From Chromobacterium subtsugae (lineage in GTDB: Bacteria > Pseudomonadota > Gammaproteobacteria > Burkholderiales > Chromobacteriaceae), in NCBI RefSeq assembly GCF_001676875.1, contig NZ_JYKA01000004.1, positions 124,001 through 188,000 on the forward strand: a DNA stretch of 64,000 nucleotides. Direction: 5' to 3'. The translations under genes were made by a program, and so were the position numbers. The notes under the pieces were generated by a model. It was not told the origin of the DNA, searched no databases, and saw only the letters and a program-made list of their open reading frames with translations. This document shows positions 34,446 through 43,129 of the stretch, piece after piece. The first letter of the stretch is position 1. Every line of letters starts with the position of its first letter.

Positions 34446-35048
34446 TCATCGCGCGCCGTAGGCGATCAGGAACACCTCCACCGCCGACGCCACCCAGGCC
34501 GGCCGGCTCTCCTTGGGCGCCAGTTGATCCACCAGGCCGGTGATCAGCGCCACCTGGCATTCGGCATGCACCAGGCCGTGGAAATGCATCGCCGCGGTCC
34601 ACGGCGAGGCTTCGCGCAGGCGGCCGGCCTGCATCTCGGCGGCCATGAACTCGGCCAGATTGCCCCAGCCGACCTTCGGCCCGTTTTCATAAAACAACAG
34701 CCCCACCTCGGAGCGGCTGCCGCTGCCCATCACGATGGCGCGCAGCGCGCGCAATTCAGGACTGAACAGATTGTCCAGGTAGGCCTCGCCGAAATCCTGC
34801 AGCACCGCCGCCAGATCGCCGCCGGGCACCAGCTTGACGTAGACCTTGGACATTTCCCCGGCCAGGCAAGCCATCACCTCCAGGAACAGCTCTTCCTTGG
34901 ACGAAAAATAGTTGTACAGCGTGGCCTTGGAGCCGCCGGCCCGGGTGGAGATTTCCGACATCGACGCCGCCTCGTAGCCGCGCTCCAGAAACACCTCGGT
35001 CGCCGCGGCGATGATCGCCTGACGCTTGCTTTCGCTTTTTGTGCGCAT
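34446..35048 (-). CDS. TetR-family repressor of the tripartite efflux operon
   Basis: The 200-residue protein has an N-terminal TetR helix-turn-helix (about residues 7-54: RQAIIAAATEVFLERGYEAASMSEISTRAGGSKATLYNYF) and a ligand-binding helical C-terminal domain. The ATG at 35048 follows taaggtggg, so I prefer it to a GTG two codons upstream. The gene is divergent from the efflux genes at 35162, with two palindromes and a full promoter between. Repression of the efflux genes and of itself is therefore strongly suggested. Confidence 0.93.
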   Translation of the reverse strand: MRTKSESKRQAIIAAATEVFLERGYEAASMSEISTRAGGSKATLYNYFSSKEELFLEVMACLAGEMSKVYVKLVPGGDLAAVLQDFGEAYLDNLFSPELRALRAIVMGSGSRSEVGLLFYENGPKVGWGNLAEFMAAEMQAGRLREASPWTAAMHFHGLVHAECQVALITGLVDQLAPKESRPAWVASAVEVFLIAYGAR

Positions 35049-35062
35049 ACCCACCTTAATAC

Positions 35063-35078
35063 TGAACCGTACGGTTCA
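35063..35078. promoter_or_regulatory. Operator 1, perfect 16-bp palindrome
   Basis: tgaaccgtacggttca is a perfect palindrome just before the tetR start, with the half-site accgtac shared by operator 2. It is a probable autoregulatory TetR site. Confidence 0.8.
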
Positions 35079-35085
35079 ATTTTCC

Positions 35086-35115
35086 TTGACATCGCCGCTA
35101 GCTTGGAAATATAAC
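35086..35115 (+). promoter_or_regulatory. Sigma-70 promoter of the efflux operon
   Basis: A consensus -35 box, ttgaca at 35086-35091, is followed at 18 bases by tataac at 35110-35115. It is 47 bases before the first efflux gene. Operator 2 overlaps the -10 end. Confidence 0.75.
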
Positions 35116-35134
35116 TATACCGTACCGTACAGTT
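35113..35134. promoter_or_regulatory. Operator 2, imperfect dyad overlapping the -10 region
   Basis: A dyad with outer arms aact and agtt (35113-35116 and 35131-35134) contains the accgtac half-site seen in operator 1. It covers the end of the -10 box and the likely transcription start, where a bound TetR protein would block polymerase. Confidence 0.7.
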
Positions 35135-35161
35135 AAAACCAACAGCAAACAGATCGAGACC

Positions 35162-36607
35162 ATGAGAACCGCTAAATTTTTCCCGCCGCGGCCGCTGTCC
35201 ATCGGCCTATTGGCCGCGCTGGCGCTGCTGGGCGGCTGCGCCGCCGTGCCGGACATGGGTCCGGCGCCGCAGATCAAACCGCTGCAACCATACCAGAATA
35301 CGCAAAGCCTGCCTTCTGAACAGGGTCAATGGGCCGCTGGCCAATGGTGGCGCAAATACGGCGATGCGCAGCTGAACAAGCTGATGGACGAAGCGCTGAG
35401 CCAGGCGCCCGACCTCGCCGCCGCCCGCGCCCGCGTCGAGCGCGCCGAGGGCCTGGCGCAGCAGGCCGGCGCCGCGCGGCTGCCCAGCGCGGACCTGAAC
35501 GCGGCGATCAACCGCGACAAGCAAAGCTACAACAACGGCATGCCGGCGCCGATAGGCTTCAACAGCAGCGGCCGCGCCACGCTGGACTTCAGCTACGAGC
35601 TGGACTTCTGGGGCAAGAACCGCGCGTCGGTCGCCGCCGCCACTTCCGAGCTGACCGCGGCCCGCGCCGACTCCGCCCAGGCGCGGCTGATGCTGACCAC
35701 CTCGCTGGCCGCCGGCTACGCCGAGCTGGCGCGGCTGTTCGCCGAGCGCGACGCCGCCGCCCAGGCGTTGGACGTGCGCAGCCACACCGCGCAGCTGATG
35801 AGCGAACGCCAGCGCCAGGGCATGGAAACGCTGGGCAGCGCGCGCCAGGCAGAGTCGCGCGAGGCGGCCGCCCGCGCCGACCTGGCCGCCGCCGACGAAA
35901 ACATCGTCCTGCAGCGCCATAGCCTGGCGGCGCTGATCGGCGCCGGGCCGGACCGCGGCCTGGCCATCGCCCGCCCCGCCGCCGGCTTGTTTCGCGAACA
36001 GCGGCTCCCCGACACGCTGGCGGCGGAACTGCTGGGCCGCCGACCGGATCTGGCGGCCGCCCGTCTCCGCGCCGAAGCCGCGGCCAAGCGCATCGATGCC
36101 GCCGAGGCCCAGTTCTACCCCAACGTCAATCTCACCGCCTTCGTCGGCGCCCAGTCTTTGGGACTGGGACTGTTCGACAAGGCCGGTTCCGGCATAGCCG
36201 GCGTCGGCCCGGCGATCAATCTGCCTATCTTCCGCGGCGGCCAGTTGCAGGGCCAATACCGCGCCGCGCGCGGCGACTACGACGCCGCCGTCGCCAGCTA
36301 CGACGCCGCGCTGAGCCAGGCCTTGCGCGAAACCGCCGACGCCGTGGCCAGCCAGGCCGCGCTCACGCCGCAGCTGGAGCAGCGCCGGCTGGCGCTGCAA
36401 ACCGCCGACGAAGCCTACCGCGTCAGCCAGAACCGCTATCAGGGCGGGCTGGCCAACTACCTGGACGTGCTGAACGCCGAAGACGGCGTCATCGCCAGCC
36501 GCCGCAGCCTGGCCGCGCTGGACGCGCGCCGCTTCGCGCTGGACGTCGCCCTGATCAAAGCCCTGGGCGGCGGCTACCAACAAACCGAACCACAGGCCGC
36601 CCGCTGA
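35162..36607 (+). CDS. NodT-family outer-membrane efflux lipoprotein
   Basis: This 481-residue protein belongs to the TolC-like outer-membrane factor family. Its signal peptide ends in the lipobox LLGGC (cysteine near residue 25). Two tandem OEP repeats follow, with the alanine-rich helices (LAAARARVERAEGLAQQAG and LAAARLRAEAAAKRIDAAEAQFYPNV) that form the periplasmic tunnel. It would span the outer membrane as a trimer and work with the next two gene products. It is the first gene of the TetR-controlled operon. Confidence 0.93.
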   Translation: MRTAKFFPPRPLSIGLLAALALLGGCAAVPDMGPAPQIKPLQPYQNTQSLPSEQGQWAAGQWWRKYGDAQLNKLMDEALSQAPDLAAARARVERAEGLAQQAGAARLPSADLNAAINRDKQSYNNGMPAPIGFNSSGRATLDFSYELDFWGKNRASVAAATSELTAARADSAQARLMLTTSLAAGYAELARLFAERDAAAQALDVRSHTAQLMSERQRQGMETLGSARQAESREAAARADLAAADENIVLQRHSLAALIGAGPDRGLAIARPAAGLFREQRLPDTLAAELLGRRPDLAAARLRAEAAAKRIDAAEAQFYPNVNLTAFVGAQSLGLGLFDKAGSGIAGVGPAINLPIFRGGQLQGQYRAARGDYDAAVASYDAALSQALRETADAVASQAALTPQLEQRRLALQTADEAYRVSQNRYQGGLANYLDVLNAEDGVIASRRSLAALDARRFALDVALIKALGGGYQQTEPQAAR

Positions 36608-36641
36608 GGCCGCCGGCAATCCCACACAAGGAATCCCCATC

Positions 36642-37784
36642 ATGAGCGAAAACGTACAAGCCCTGCCGGCCTCCGAAGCGCCCGCTGCCGCAGGCCGTCC
36701 CCTGCAACGCAAGAAGCTGTTCACGCTGCTGTTCGGCGCGGTGGCCGCCGCCGCCGTCGGCTACGGCGGCTACTGGACGCTGGTCGGCTCCCGCCATGTC
36801 AGCACCGACAACGCCTATGTCGCCGCCGAGATCGCCCAAGTGACGCCCGAAGTGGCCGGCACCATCCAGCAGGTGAAGGTGGTCGACACCCAGCCGGTGA
36901 AAGCCGGCGACGTGCTGGTGGTGCTGAACGACAGCGACGCCAAGCTGGCGCTGGCCCAGGCCGAAGCCGACCTCGCCCGCGCCGAGCGCCGGGTGAAGGG
37001 CTACTTCGCCAATGACGAGGGCCTGAGCGCCCAGGCCCAGGCGCGCAGCGCCGACGAGGCCCGCTCCGCCGCGCAGCTGGCCTCGGCCCGCGCCGACCTG
37101 GAGCGCGCGAAACTCGACCTGCAGCGCCGCCAGGCGCTGGCGAAAAGCGGCTCGGTGTCCGGCGAGGAACTGAGCAACGCGCAAAACGCCTACGCCACCG
37201 CCGCGGCCAGCCTGAAAGCCGCCGAAGCCGCCAGCCAGCAAAGCGCGGCCAACTACCGCGCCGCCGTCGGCAGCCTGAAAGCCAACCAGACGCTGACCGC
37301 CGACACCACGGTGGCAGACAACCCGGAAGTGACGCTGGCGCGCGCCAAGCGCGACCAGGCACGGCTGGACCTGGCGCGCACGGTGATCCGCGCCCAGGTG
37401 GACGGCGTGGTGGCCAAGCGCCAGGCCCAGGTGGGGCAGCGGGTGCAGTCCGGCACGCCGCTGATGTCGTTGGTGCCGCTGCAGAACGCCCACGTCGACG
37501 CCAATTTCAAGGAAGTGCAGCTGAACAAGGTGCGTGTCGGCCAACCGGTGGAGCTGACCGCCGACCTCTACGGCGGCAAGGTGGTCTACCACGGCAAGGT
37601 GGCCGGCCTGTCCGGCGGCTCCGGCGCCGCCTTCGCGATGATTCCGGCGCAGAACGCCACCGGCAACTGGATCAAGGTGGTGCAGCGGCTGCCGGTGCGC
37701 GTCGCGCTGGACCCGGCCGAGCTGAAGGCCCATCCGCTGCAGGTGGGCTTGTCGATGGAAGCCACCATAGACGTCAGCGAGTGA
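36642..37784 (+). CDS. HlyD/EmrA-family membrane fusion protein
   Basis: This 380-residue adaptor has a cytoplasmic tail and one N-terminal membrane helix (about residues 26-46). The biotinyl-lipoyl-like half motif VSTDNAYVAAEIAQVTPEVAGTI comes next, then a long alpha-hairpin (about 95-205) and a beta-barrel C-terminus. It bridges the inner-membrane pump and the outer-membrane channel. It is 34 bases after the channel gene and 7 bases before the pump gene. Confidence 0.94.
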   Translation: MSENVQALPASEAPAAAGRPLQRKKLFTLLFGAVAAAAVGYGGYWTLVGSRHVSTDNAYVAAEIAQVTPEVAGTIQQVKVVDTQPVKAGDVLVVLNDSDAKLALAQAEADLARAERRVKGYFANDEGLSAQAQARSADEARSAAQLASARADLERAKLDLQRRQALAKSGSVSGEELSNAQNAYATAAASLKAAEAASQQSAANYRAAVGSLKANQTLTADTTVADNPEVTLARAKRDQARLDLARTVIRAQVDGVVAKRQAQVGQRVQSGTPLMSLVPLQNAHVDANFKEVQLNKVRVGQPVELTADLYGGKVVYHGKVAGLSGGSGAAFAMIPAQNATGNWIKVVQRLPVRVALDPAELKAHPLQVGLSMEATIDVSE

Positions 37785-37791
37785 GGCCCCC

Positions 37792-39327
37792 ATGTCTAGC
37801 GCGAATCCCGCCGTCCAGCAGCCGCTGACCGGCAATATGCTGTGGCTGGCGGCGCTGGTGCTGGCCGCCGCCAACTTCATGGTGGTGCTGGACACCACCA
37901 TCGCCAACGTGTCGGTGCCGAATATCGCCGGCGGCCTGGCGGTGTCGTCCAGCCAGGGCACCTATGTGATCACCTCCTACGCGGTGGCCGAGGCCATCAT
38001 CGTGCCGCTGACCGGCTGGCTGGCGGCGCGCCTCGGCACCGTGCGGCTGTTCGTCGGCTCGATGCTGCTGTTCGGCCTGTTCTCCATGCTGTGCGGCCTG
38101 GCCGGCTCGCTGGAGACGCTGGTGCTGTTCCGCGTGCTGCAAGGCCTGGCCGGCGGCCCGCTGATGCCGATGTCGCAGACGCTGCTGCTGCAGATCTTCC
38201 CCAAGCACAAGGCCGGCGCGGCGATAGGCCTGTGGAGCATGACCACGCTGGTGGCGCCCATCATGGGCCCCATCCTCGGCGGCACGCTGTGCGACCAGGC
38301 CAGCTGGCCGTGGATCTTCTACATCAACGTGCCGATCGCGCTGGGTTGCGGCTTTCTGGGCTGGAGCCTGCTCAAGCGCTACCAGAGCCAGGTGCTCAAG
38401 CTGCGGATAGACGTGGTGGGCCTGGCGCTGCTGATGGTGTGGGTGGCTTCGCTGCAGCTGATGCTGGACAAGGGCAAGGAGCTGGATTGGTTCGGCTCCC
38501 CCATCATCGTCGGCCTGGCCATCGCCGCGCTGGTCGGCTTCGCCGCCTTCCTGATCTGGGAGCTGACCGAGGCGCAGCCCATCGTGGACCTCAGGGTGTT
38601 CCGCCACCGCGGCTTCTGGGCCAGCGTGCTGACCATCTCCCTGGCCTTCGGCTCCTTCTTCGGCGCCACGGTGCTGACGCCGCAGTGGCTGCAGGCCTAT
38701 ATGGGCTACACCGCCACCCAGGCCGGCTACGCCACCGCGATGAGCGGCATCCTTGCGGTGATGGTGGCGCCGGTCGCCGCCAAGCTGTCCACCAAGCTCG
38801 ACCCGCGCAAGCTGGTGTTCTGCGGCGTGATGTGGCTGGGCTGCGTCACGCTGTACCGCAGTTTCTCCACCACCGACATGGGTTTCTGGCAGGTGGCGCT
38901 GCCGCTGCTGTTCCAGGGCCTGGGCATGCCGTTCTTCTTCGTGCCGCTGACCGGCCTGGCGCTGGCCAGCGTCGAGCCGGCGGAAGTGGCCTCGGCGGCC
39001 GGCCTGATGAGCTTCATGCGCACGCTGTCCGGCGCCTTCGCCACCTCGCTGGTGACCACCGCCTGGGACGACAAGGCCAATTACAACCATGCCGAGCTGG
39101 TCGGCATGGTGGACGGCGGCGGCGACGCGCTGCGCGCGCTGACCGGCAGCGGCCTGTCCGACAGCACGGCCTGGGGCACCATCGAGCAAGCGCTGCAGGC
39201 GCAAAGCATCATGCTGTCCACCAACCAGATCTTCTGGCTGGCCGGCCTGTCCTTCATCGTCGCCGCCTGCGCGATCTGGCTGGCGCCCCGGCCCAGCCGC
39301 GTCGCCGACACCAGCCAGGCCCACTGA
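37792..39327 (+). CDS. EmrB-type DHA2 MFS drug efflux pump
   Basis: This 511-residue, 14-helix transporter is an EmrB homologue. The first helix has FMVVLDTTIANVSVPNIAGGL, followed by LAARLGTVRLF and the motif C block APIMGPILGGTLCDQASWPWIFYINVPI. It expels hydrophobic drugs, uncouplers or bile-type compounds through the adaptor and channel encoded upstream. It completes the EmrAB-TolC-like tripartite system and is followed by a terminator. Confidence 0.95.
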   Translation: MSSANPAVQQPLTGNMLWLAALVLAAANFMVVLDTTIANVSVPNIAGGLAVSSSQGTYVITSYAVAEAIIVPLTGWLAARLGTVRLFVGSMLLFGLFSMLCGLAGSLETLVLFRVLQGLAGGPLMPMSQTLLLQIFPKHKAGAAIGLWSMTTLVAPIMGPILGGTLCDQASWPWIFYINVPIALGCGFLGWSLLKRYQSQVLKLRIDVVGLALLMVWVASLQLMLDKGKELDWFGSPIIVGLAIAALVGFAAFLIWELTEAQPIVDLRVFRHRGFWASVLTISLAFGSFFGATVLTPQWLQAYMGYTATQAGYATAMSGILAVMVAPVAAKLSTKLDPRKLVFCGVMWLGCVTLYRSFSTTDMGFWQVALPLLFQGLGMPFFFVPLTGLALASVEPAEVASAAGLMSFMRTLSGAFATSLVTTAWDDKANYNHAELVGMVDGGGDALRALTGSGLSDSTAWGTIEQALQAQSIMLSTNQIFWLAGLSFIVAACAIWLAPRPSRVADTSQAH

Positions 39328-39349
39328 GCCATCCCGTTTTCACCAGCTT

Positions 39350-39380
39350 GCCCCGCGCCCTTGTGGCCGGGGCTTTTTTT
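39350..39380 (+). terminator. Terminator of the efflux operon
   Basis: A gcccc ... ggggc hairpin (39350-39373, with an imperfect inner stem) is followed by seven T residues, 23 bases after the emrB-like stop. Confidence 0.85.
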
Positions 39381-39537
39381 CGTCCTGTATCGAAGGCCAG
39401 TCTTTACATACGGCCACCATCTTGTAACAGACTTTTACATATACAGCGTGCTATCAATATGCCGACACAATAACTCATGCCGGCGCTGCCGGCGGCGCCT
39501 CCGCCTTTCATTCAACGCAGACAGGAAACCCCCAGCA

Positions 39538-41172
39538 ATGAAACATTCGATCCAGCGGCTGGCGCTCGCCGCCGCCGCCGCGCTCGCCTGCCAGGCCGCC
39601 GCCGCCGCGCCGCTGCAGCCCATCCGCCACGACGCCTTCGCCCAGGCCTGCCAGGCGCTATGGGGCAGCGCAAACGCCCGCAGCCATTGGGTGAAGGACG
39701 ACGGCCAGGGCGGCCTCGCCTACGCGCCGCTGAACGGCGACGGCGACCGCATCATGGACTTCTCCAGCGCCGGCTACATGGGCGGCGGCGTGGCGCTGCC
39801 GGCCGCGCCGGTGAAGGCGACGGTGAAGCCCAGCGGCAACGCGGCCGGCGACCTCGCCAACATCCAGGCCGCCATCGCCAAGGTGGCCGCCTTGCCGGCG
39901 GTGAACGGCGTGCGCGGCGCGGTGCTGCTGGCGTCCGGCACCTTCCTGCTGAATGGGCCGATTCAACTGAATCAGGATGGGGTGGTGCTGCGCGGCAGCG
40001 GCTCCGGCGCCGGCGGCACCGTGCTGAAGGCGCAAGGCAGCGGCCACGCGATGCTGAGCCTGGGCGGCGCCAGCGCCCGCCTGACGCCGGTCGGTTCCAC
40101 CGCCATCATCAGCGACAGCTATGTGCCGTCCGGCAGCCGCGTCATCCACGTGGCCAGCGCCTCCGGCTTCCAGCCCGGCGACGCGGTGATGGTGCGCCGC
40201 CGCGCCAGCGCCGAATGGATCCACTTCATGGACATGGACCAGCTGGTCCGCGATGGCCAGGCCCAGACCTGGATCAACGCCGGCAACAACAACGAAATCT
40301 GGCTGCGCACCGTCGCCGCCGTCAGCGGCAACCAGCTGACGCTGGACATCCCGCTGTCCGACTCCTTCGACAGCGGCTACCTGGGAACGAACGGCGGCAG
40401 CGTGCAGAAATACCAGGCCAGCGGCATCGCCGCCCAGATCGGCGCCGAGCACCTGGCGCTGGAAGGCCTGCCCAACGGCAGCGGCACCGACTACGGCGTC
40501 GCCAACCTGGACAATCTGGCCGACGGCTGGCTCAACGACATCCAGGCGCACAACTTCACCAACGGCGTGGTGGTCGGCAAGCAGGCGCGCCGCCTCACCC
40601 TGGAAAGCATCGCGCTGAATCACGACCACAACAACGTCGATTGCAAGGGCGCCAAGGCCTTCGAATTCAGCATCGCCGGCAGCCAAGTGCTGGTGGACCG
40701 CAGCGCGTCCACCGGCAGCAAGAAGTCGTTCTACTACGCCACTCAGGCCCAGGCCGGCGGCCCCAACGTGCTGCTGCACTTCAGCGGCCGCGCCGAAGCC
40801 TGCGGCAATATCGAACCGCACCAGCGCTGGGCCACCGGCCTGTTGGTGGACAACGCCGACATCAGCGGCGCGATCGCGCTGGGCAACCGCGGCGCCGATG
40901 GCAGCGGCCACGGCTGGAGCATGGGCTGGGGCGTGGCGTGGAATGCCAAGGCCGACCAGCTGGCCATCGCCGCGCCGCCCGGCGCCACCAACTGGGCGAT
41001 CGGCAGCAGCGGCGCGCTGACGCCCAATGTGCCGGACGCCCAGGGCGTGCCGGTGCCGCCCAAGCTGGGGACAGTCGACTCGGTCAACGTCCGCGTCGGT
41101 CCGGACAGCCTGTACCTGATGCAGCTGTGCCAGCGGCTGGGGCCGCAGGCGGTGAAGAACATCGGCTATTGA
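39538..41172 (+). CDS. Secreted beta-helix protein, pectate-lyase superfamily-like
   Basis: This 544-residue protein has a clear signal peptide (MKHSIQRLALAAAAALACQAAAA, cleaved about residue 24). The mature part has repeats typical of a right-handed parallel beta-helix (GVVLRGSGSGAGGTVLKAQG, GVANLDNLADGWLNDIQAHNFTNGVVVGKQARRLTLESI). It is probably an extracellular polysaccharide-active or adhesive protein. I see no catalytic signature that fixes the substrate. The C-terminal region (about 440-530) is less repetitive. The gene stands alone, starting 210 bases after the efflux operon. Confidence 0.78.
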   Translation: MKHSIQRLALAAAAALACQAAAAAPLQPIRHDAFAQACQALWGSANARSHWVKDDGQGGLAYAPLNGDGDRIMDFSSAGYMGGGVALPAAPVKATVKPSGNAAGDLANIQAAIAKVAALPAVNGVRGAVLLASGTFLLNGPIQLNQDGVVLRGSGSGAGGTVLKAQGSGHAMLSLGGASARLTPVGSTAIISDSYVPSGSRVIHVASASGFQPGDAVMVRRRASAEWIHFMDMDQLVRDGQAQTWINAGNNNEIWLRTVAAVSGNQLTLDIPLSDSFDSGYLGTNGGSVQKYQASGIAAQIGAEHLALEGLPNGSGTDYGVANLDNLADGWLNDIQAHNFTNGVVVGKQARRLTLESIALNHDHNNVDCKGAKAFEFSIAGSQVLVDRSASTGSKKSFYYATQAQAGGPNVLLHFSGRAEACGNIEPHQRWATGLLVDNADISGAIALGNRGADGSGHGWSMGWGVAWNAKADQLAIAAPPGATNWAIGSSGALTPNVPDAQGVPVPPKLGTVDSVNVRVGPDSLYLMQLCQRLGPQAVKNIGY

Positions 41173-41195
41173 TGGATGTTTGAAATGAAATGATA

Positions 41196-41217
41196 AGAGG
41201 CCCAAACGGGCCTCTTT
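41196..41217. terminator. Terminator between convergent genes
   Basis: agaggccc / gggcctct with an aaac loop lies just after the beta-helix gene and is followed by a short T-run, 23 bases before the end of the minus-strand gene. Confidence 0.75.
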
Positions 41218-41239
41218 CGCGTTCAAAACGGCGCGCGCC

Positions 41240-41872
41240 TCAGTGCAAGTCTCCGTTTTCCCACATCTGCGCCAGCCGCTCCGGCCAGAACAGCTTGGGC
41301 AACTGCAGCACCGCCGGCGTCGACGGATGGGTCAGAATCGGATACCAGCGCCCGGTGATGCGCGCATTCGGCGCGTAACGGCGGAAGAACATCGCGGTGG
41401 ACGCCTCGACGGGACGCTCGGACCAGGCCTGCGGCAAGGTCATGCTCAGGCAGCGGCCCATTTCGTCCGTCACCAGCTGGGCCAGCCGCGCCCGCTCCTC
41501 GTCCGCCTGCTCAGTGTTCTTCAACTGGTACAAATCGCTGGCCAACACCGCCAGCGCTTGCGGCTGGCGATCGAAATACGGGTCGCCGGAATGCAGCAGC
41601 AACAGCGGGTGATCATAGCCGCCAACCTCGAACAGCAAGCGGTTGGCCTGCACCAGCGCGGCCCAGCGCACGCTGCCGTGGTTGAACAGCAGCCTCTGCT
41701 GGCGATAGATTTCCTGCAGGCCGTCCTCTGCCGCGATGAAGGTTGGCGGATGGGTGTGCAGCAGGCGCCCGCACACGCCGTGCCACCATCTGGGACGCTT
41801 GGCGAAATTGCGCCGGGTTTGCGCCAGCAGCTCGCCCATCGAGGTATCGACAAAAAACTCCGGCTTATTCAT
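41240..41872 (-). CDS. Conserved-looking protein of unknown function, coupled to an FKBP
   Basis: This 210-residue protein has no signal peptide or membrane helix. It has long conserved-looking stretches (RRNFAKRPRWWHGVCGRLLHTHPP, LLFNHGSVRWAALVQANRLLFEVGG), but I do not recognise a family. Its start overlaps the 3' end of the FKBP gene by eight bases, so they are probably translated in concert. A cytoplasmic stress or housekeeping role is plausible from the partner, but only as inference. Confidence 0.75.
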   Translation of the reverse strand: MNKPEFFVDTSMGELLAQTRRNFAKRPRWWHGVCGRLLHTHPPTFIAAEDGLQEIYRQQRLLFNHGSVRWAALVQANRLLFEVGGYDHPLLLLHSGDPYFDRQPQALAVLASDLYQLKNTEQADEERARLAQLVTDEMGRCLSMTLPQAWSERPVEASTAMFFRRYAPNARITGRWYPILTHPSTPAVLQLPKLFWPERLAQMWENGDLH

Positions 41873-42206
41873 CGCGCGTCAGCACTTCCAGCAACTCGAT
41901 CTCGAACACCAGATTGGAATGGGCCGGAATGCGGTCGCCGATCTGGCGCTCGCCATAGGCCAGGTGCGCCGGCACCCACAGCTTGCGCTTGCCGCCCACT
42001 CTCATGCCCATCATCCCCTGGTCCCAGCCCTTGATCACGCGGCCGGTGCCGATCACGCACTGGAACGGCCGGCCCTTGTCGATGGAGGAGTCGAACTGGG
42101 TCCCATCCTCCAGCCAGCCGGTGTAATGGGTGGTGATCAGAGCGCCGCGCACGGCTTCCTTGCCCTCGCCCACCACCAGGTCTTCCATCTTCAATTCTTC
42201 GCTCAT
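41865..42206 (-). CDS. FKBP-type peptidyl-prolyl cis-trans isomerase
   Basis: The 113-residue protein is a single FKBP domain without a signal peptide, so it is cytoplasmic. It keeps the active-site strands VRGALITTHYTGWLEDGTQFDSS (Y and D in the pocket), the VIGTGRVIKGWDQGMMGMRVGGKRKLWVPAHLAYG block and the C-terminal LVFEIELLEV. It catalyses proline isomerisation and aids folding. It is the first gene of a two-gene unit with the unknown protein downstream. Confidence 0.95.
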   Translation of the reverse strand: MSEELKMEDLVVGEGKEAVRGALITTHYTGWLEDGTQFDSSIDKGRPFQCVIGTGRVIKGWDQGMMGMRVGGKRKLWVPAHLAYGERQIGDRIPAHSNLVFEIELLEVLTRDE

Positions 42207-42272
42207 TGCTCTTCATCCACCAACGCCGCGCGGGCGCAAACCGCTATTGTACTCCGCGCGGCGAGCGATGGA

Positions 42273-43079
42273 TCAGGCGTCCCAGGCCGGGGCGAAATCC
42301 GGATCGGCGATGCGGCCGCCGTCTTCCAGCTTGGCGATGCGCGCCATGTCGTCCTCGTCCAGGCGCAGCGTCAGCGCGTCCAGATTGGCCGCCAGATTGG
42401 CGCGTTTGGTCGACGACGGAATCACCGCGATGTCCTGCCGCAGCTGCCAGGCCAAGGCCACCTGCGCCGCCGTCGCGCCATGCTTCTGGCCGATGGCTTG
42501 CAGAACCGGATCGCTGACAACGCGACCGTAGGCCAGCGGCATGTAGCCGGTCAGCGCGATGCCGTGCTCGCGGCAAAAATCGCGCACCTTCAGGTTTTGC
42601 AGGTAGGGATGCACTTCCAGCTGGTGGGTGCCGATGGCGTCGGCGCCGACGGCGTCCATCGCCTGCTTCAGGTGGGCGATGGTGAAGTTGGACACGCCGA
42701 TGTCGCGGGTCAGGCCCAGTTGCTTCGCCTCCGCCAGCTGTTCCATGTACACCGCCACCGGCACTTCGTCCTTGGGCGACGGCCAATGGATCAGCGCCAT
42801 GTCCACGCTGTCCAGGCCCAGCTTGTCCAGGCTCTCGCGCAGGCTGGGGATCAGCAGGCCGGGGCCGAACTTGTCGGTCCAGATCTTGGTGGTGACGTAG
42901 AGTTCGCCGCGCGGCACGCCGCCCTTGGCGATGGCGCGGCCGACGTCGGCCTCGTTGCGGTAGATCTGCGCGGTGTCGATGTGGCGGTAGCCCAGCTCCA
43001 GGCCCATCGCCACCGATTCTTCGGCTTGTTGATCCTTCAGGCGGAAGGTGCCCACGCCCAGTTTCGGCATTTTCATCAT
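42273..43079 (-). CDS. dkgB: Aldo/keto reductase, DkgB-like
   Basis: This 268-residue protein is a cytoplasmic NADPH-dependent AKR barrel. The catalytic tetrad is D35, Y40, K65 and H98, seen in RHIDTAQIYRNEADVG, VTTKIWTD and ALIHWPSP. The length and the IGVSNFTIAHL block match the 2,5-diketo-D-gluconate reductase B type, which also reduces methylglyoxal and other aldehydes. It lies downstream of the MFS gene in the same direction (50 bases apart), so both may respond to the same LysR protein. Confidence 0.88.
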   Translation of the reverse strand: MMKMPKLGVGTFRLKDQQAEESVAMGLELGYRHIDTAQIYRNEADVGRAIAKGGVPRGELYVTTKIWTDKFGPGLLIPSLRESLDKLGLDSVDMALIHWPSPKDEVPVAVYMEQLAEAKQLGLTRDIGVSNFTIAHLKQAMDAVGADAIGTHQLEVHPYLQNLKVRDFCREHGIALTGYMPLAYGRVVSDPVLQAIGQKHGATAAQVALAWQLRQDIAVIPSSTKRANLAANLDALTLRLDEDDMARIAKLEDGGRIADPDFAPAWDA

Positions 43080-43129
43080 GCGTTTCCTTTTGCGATGTGA
43101 GGCCGAGCGGCGCGCGCCCGGCGAGAGAA

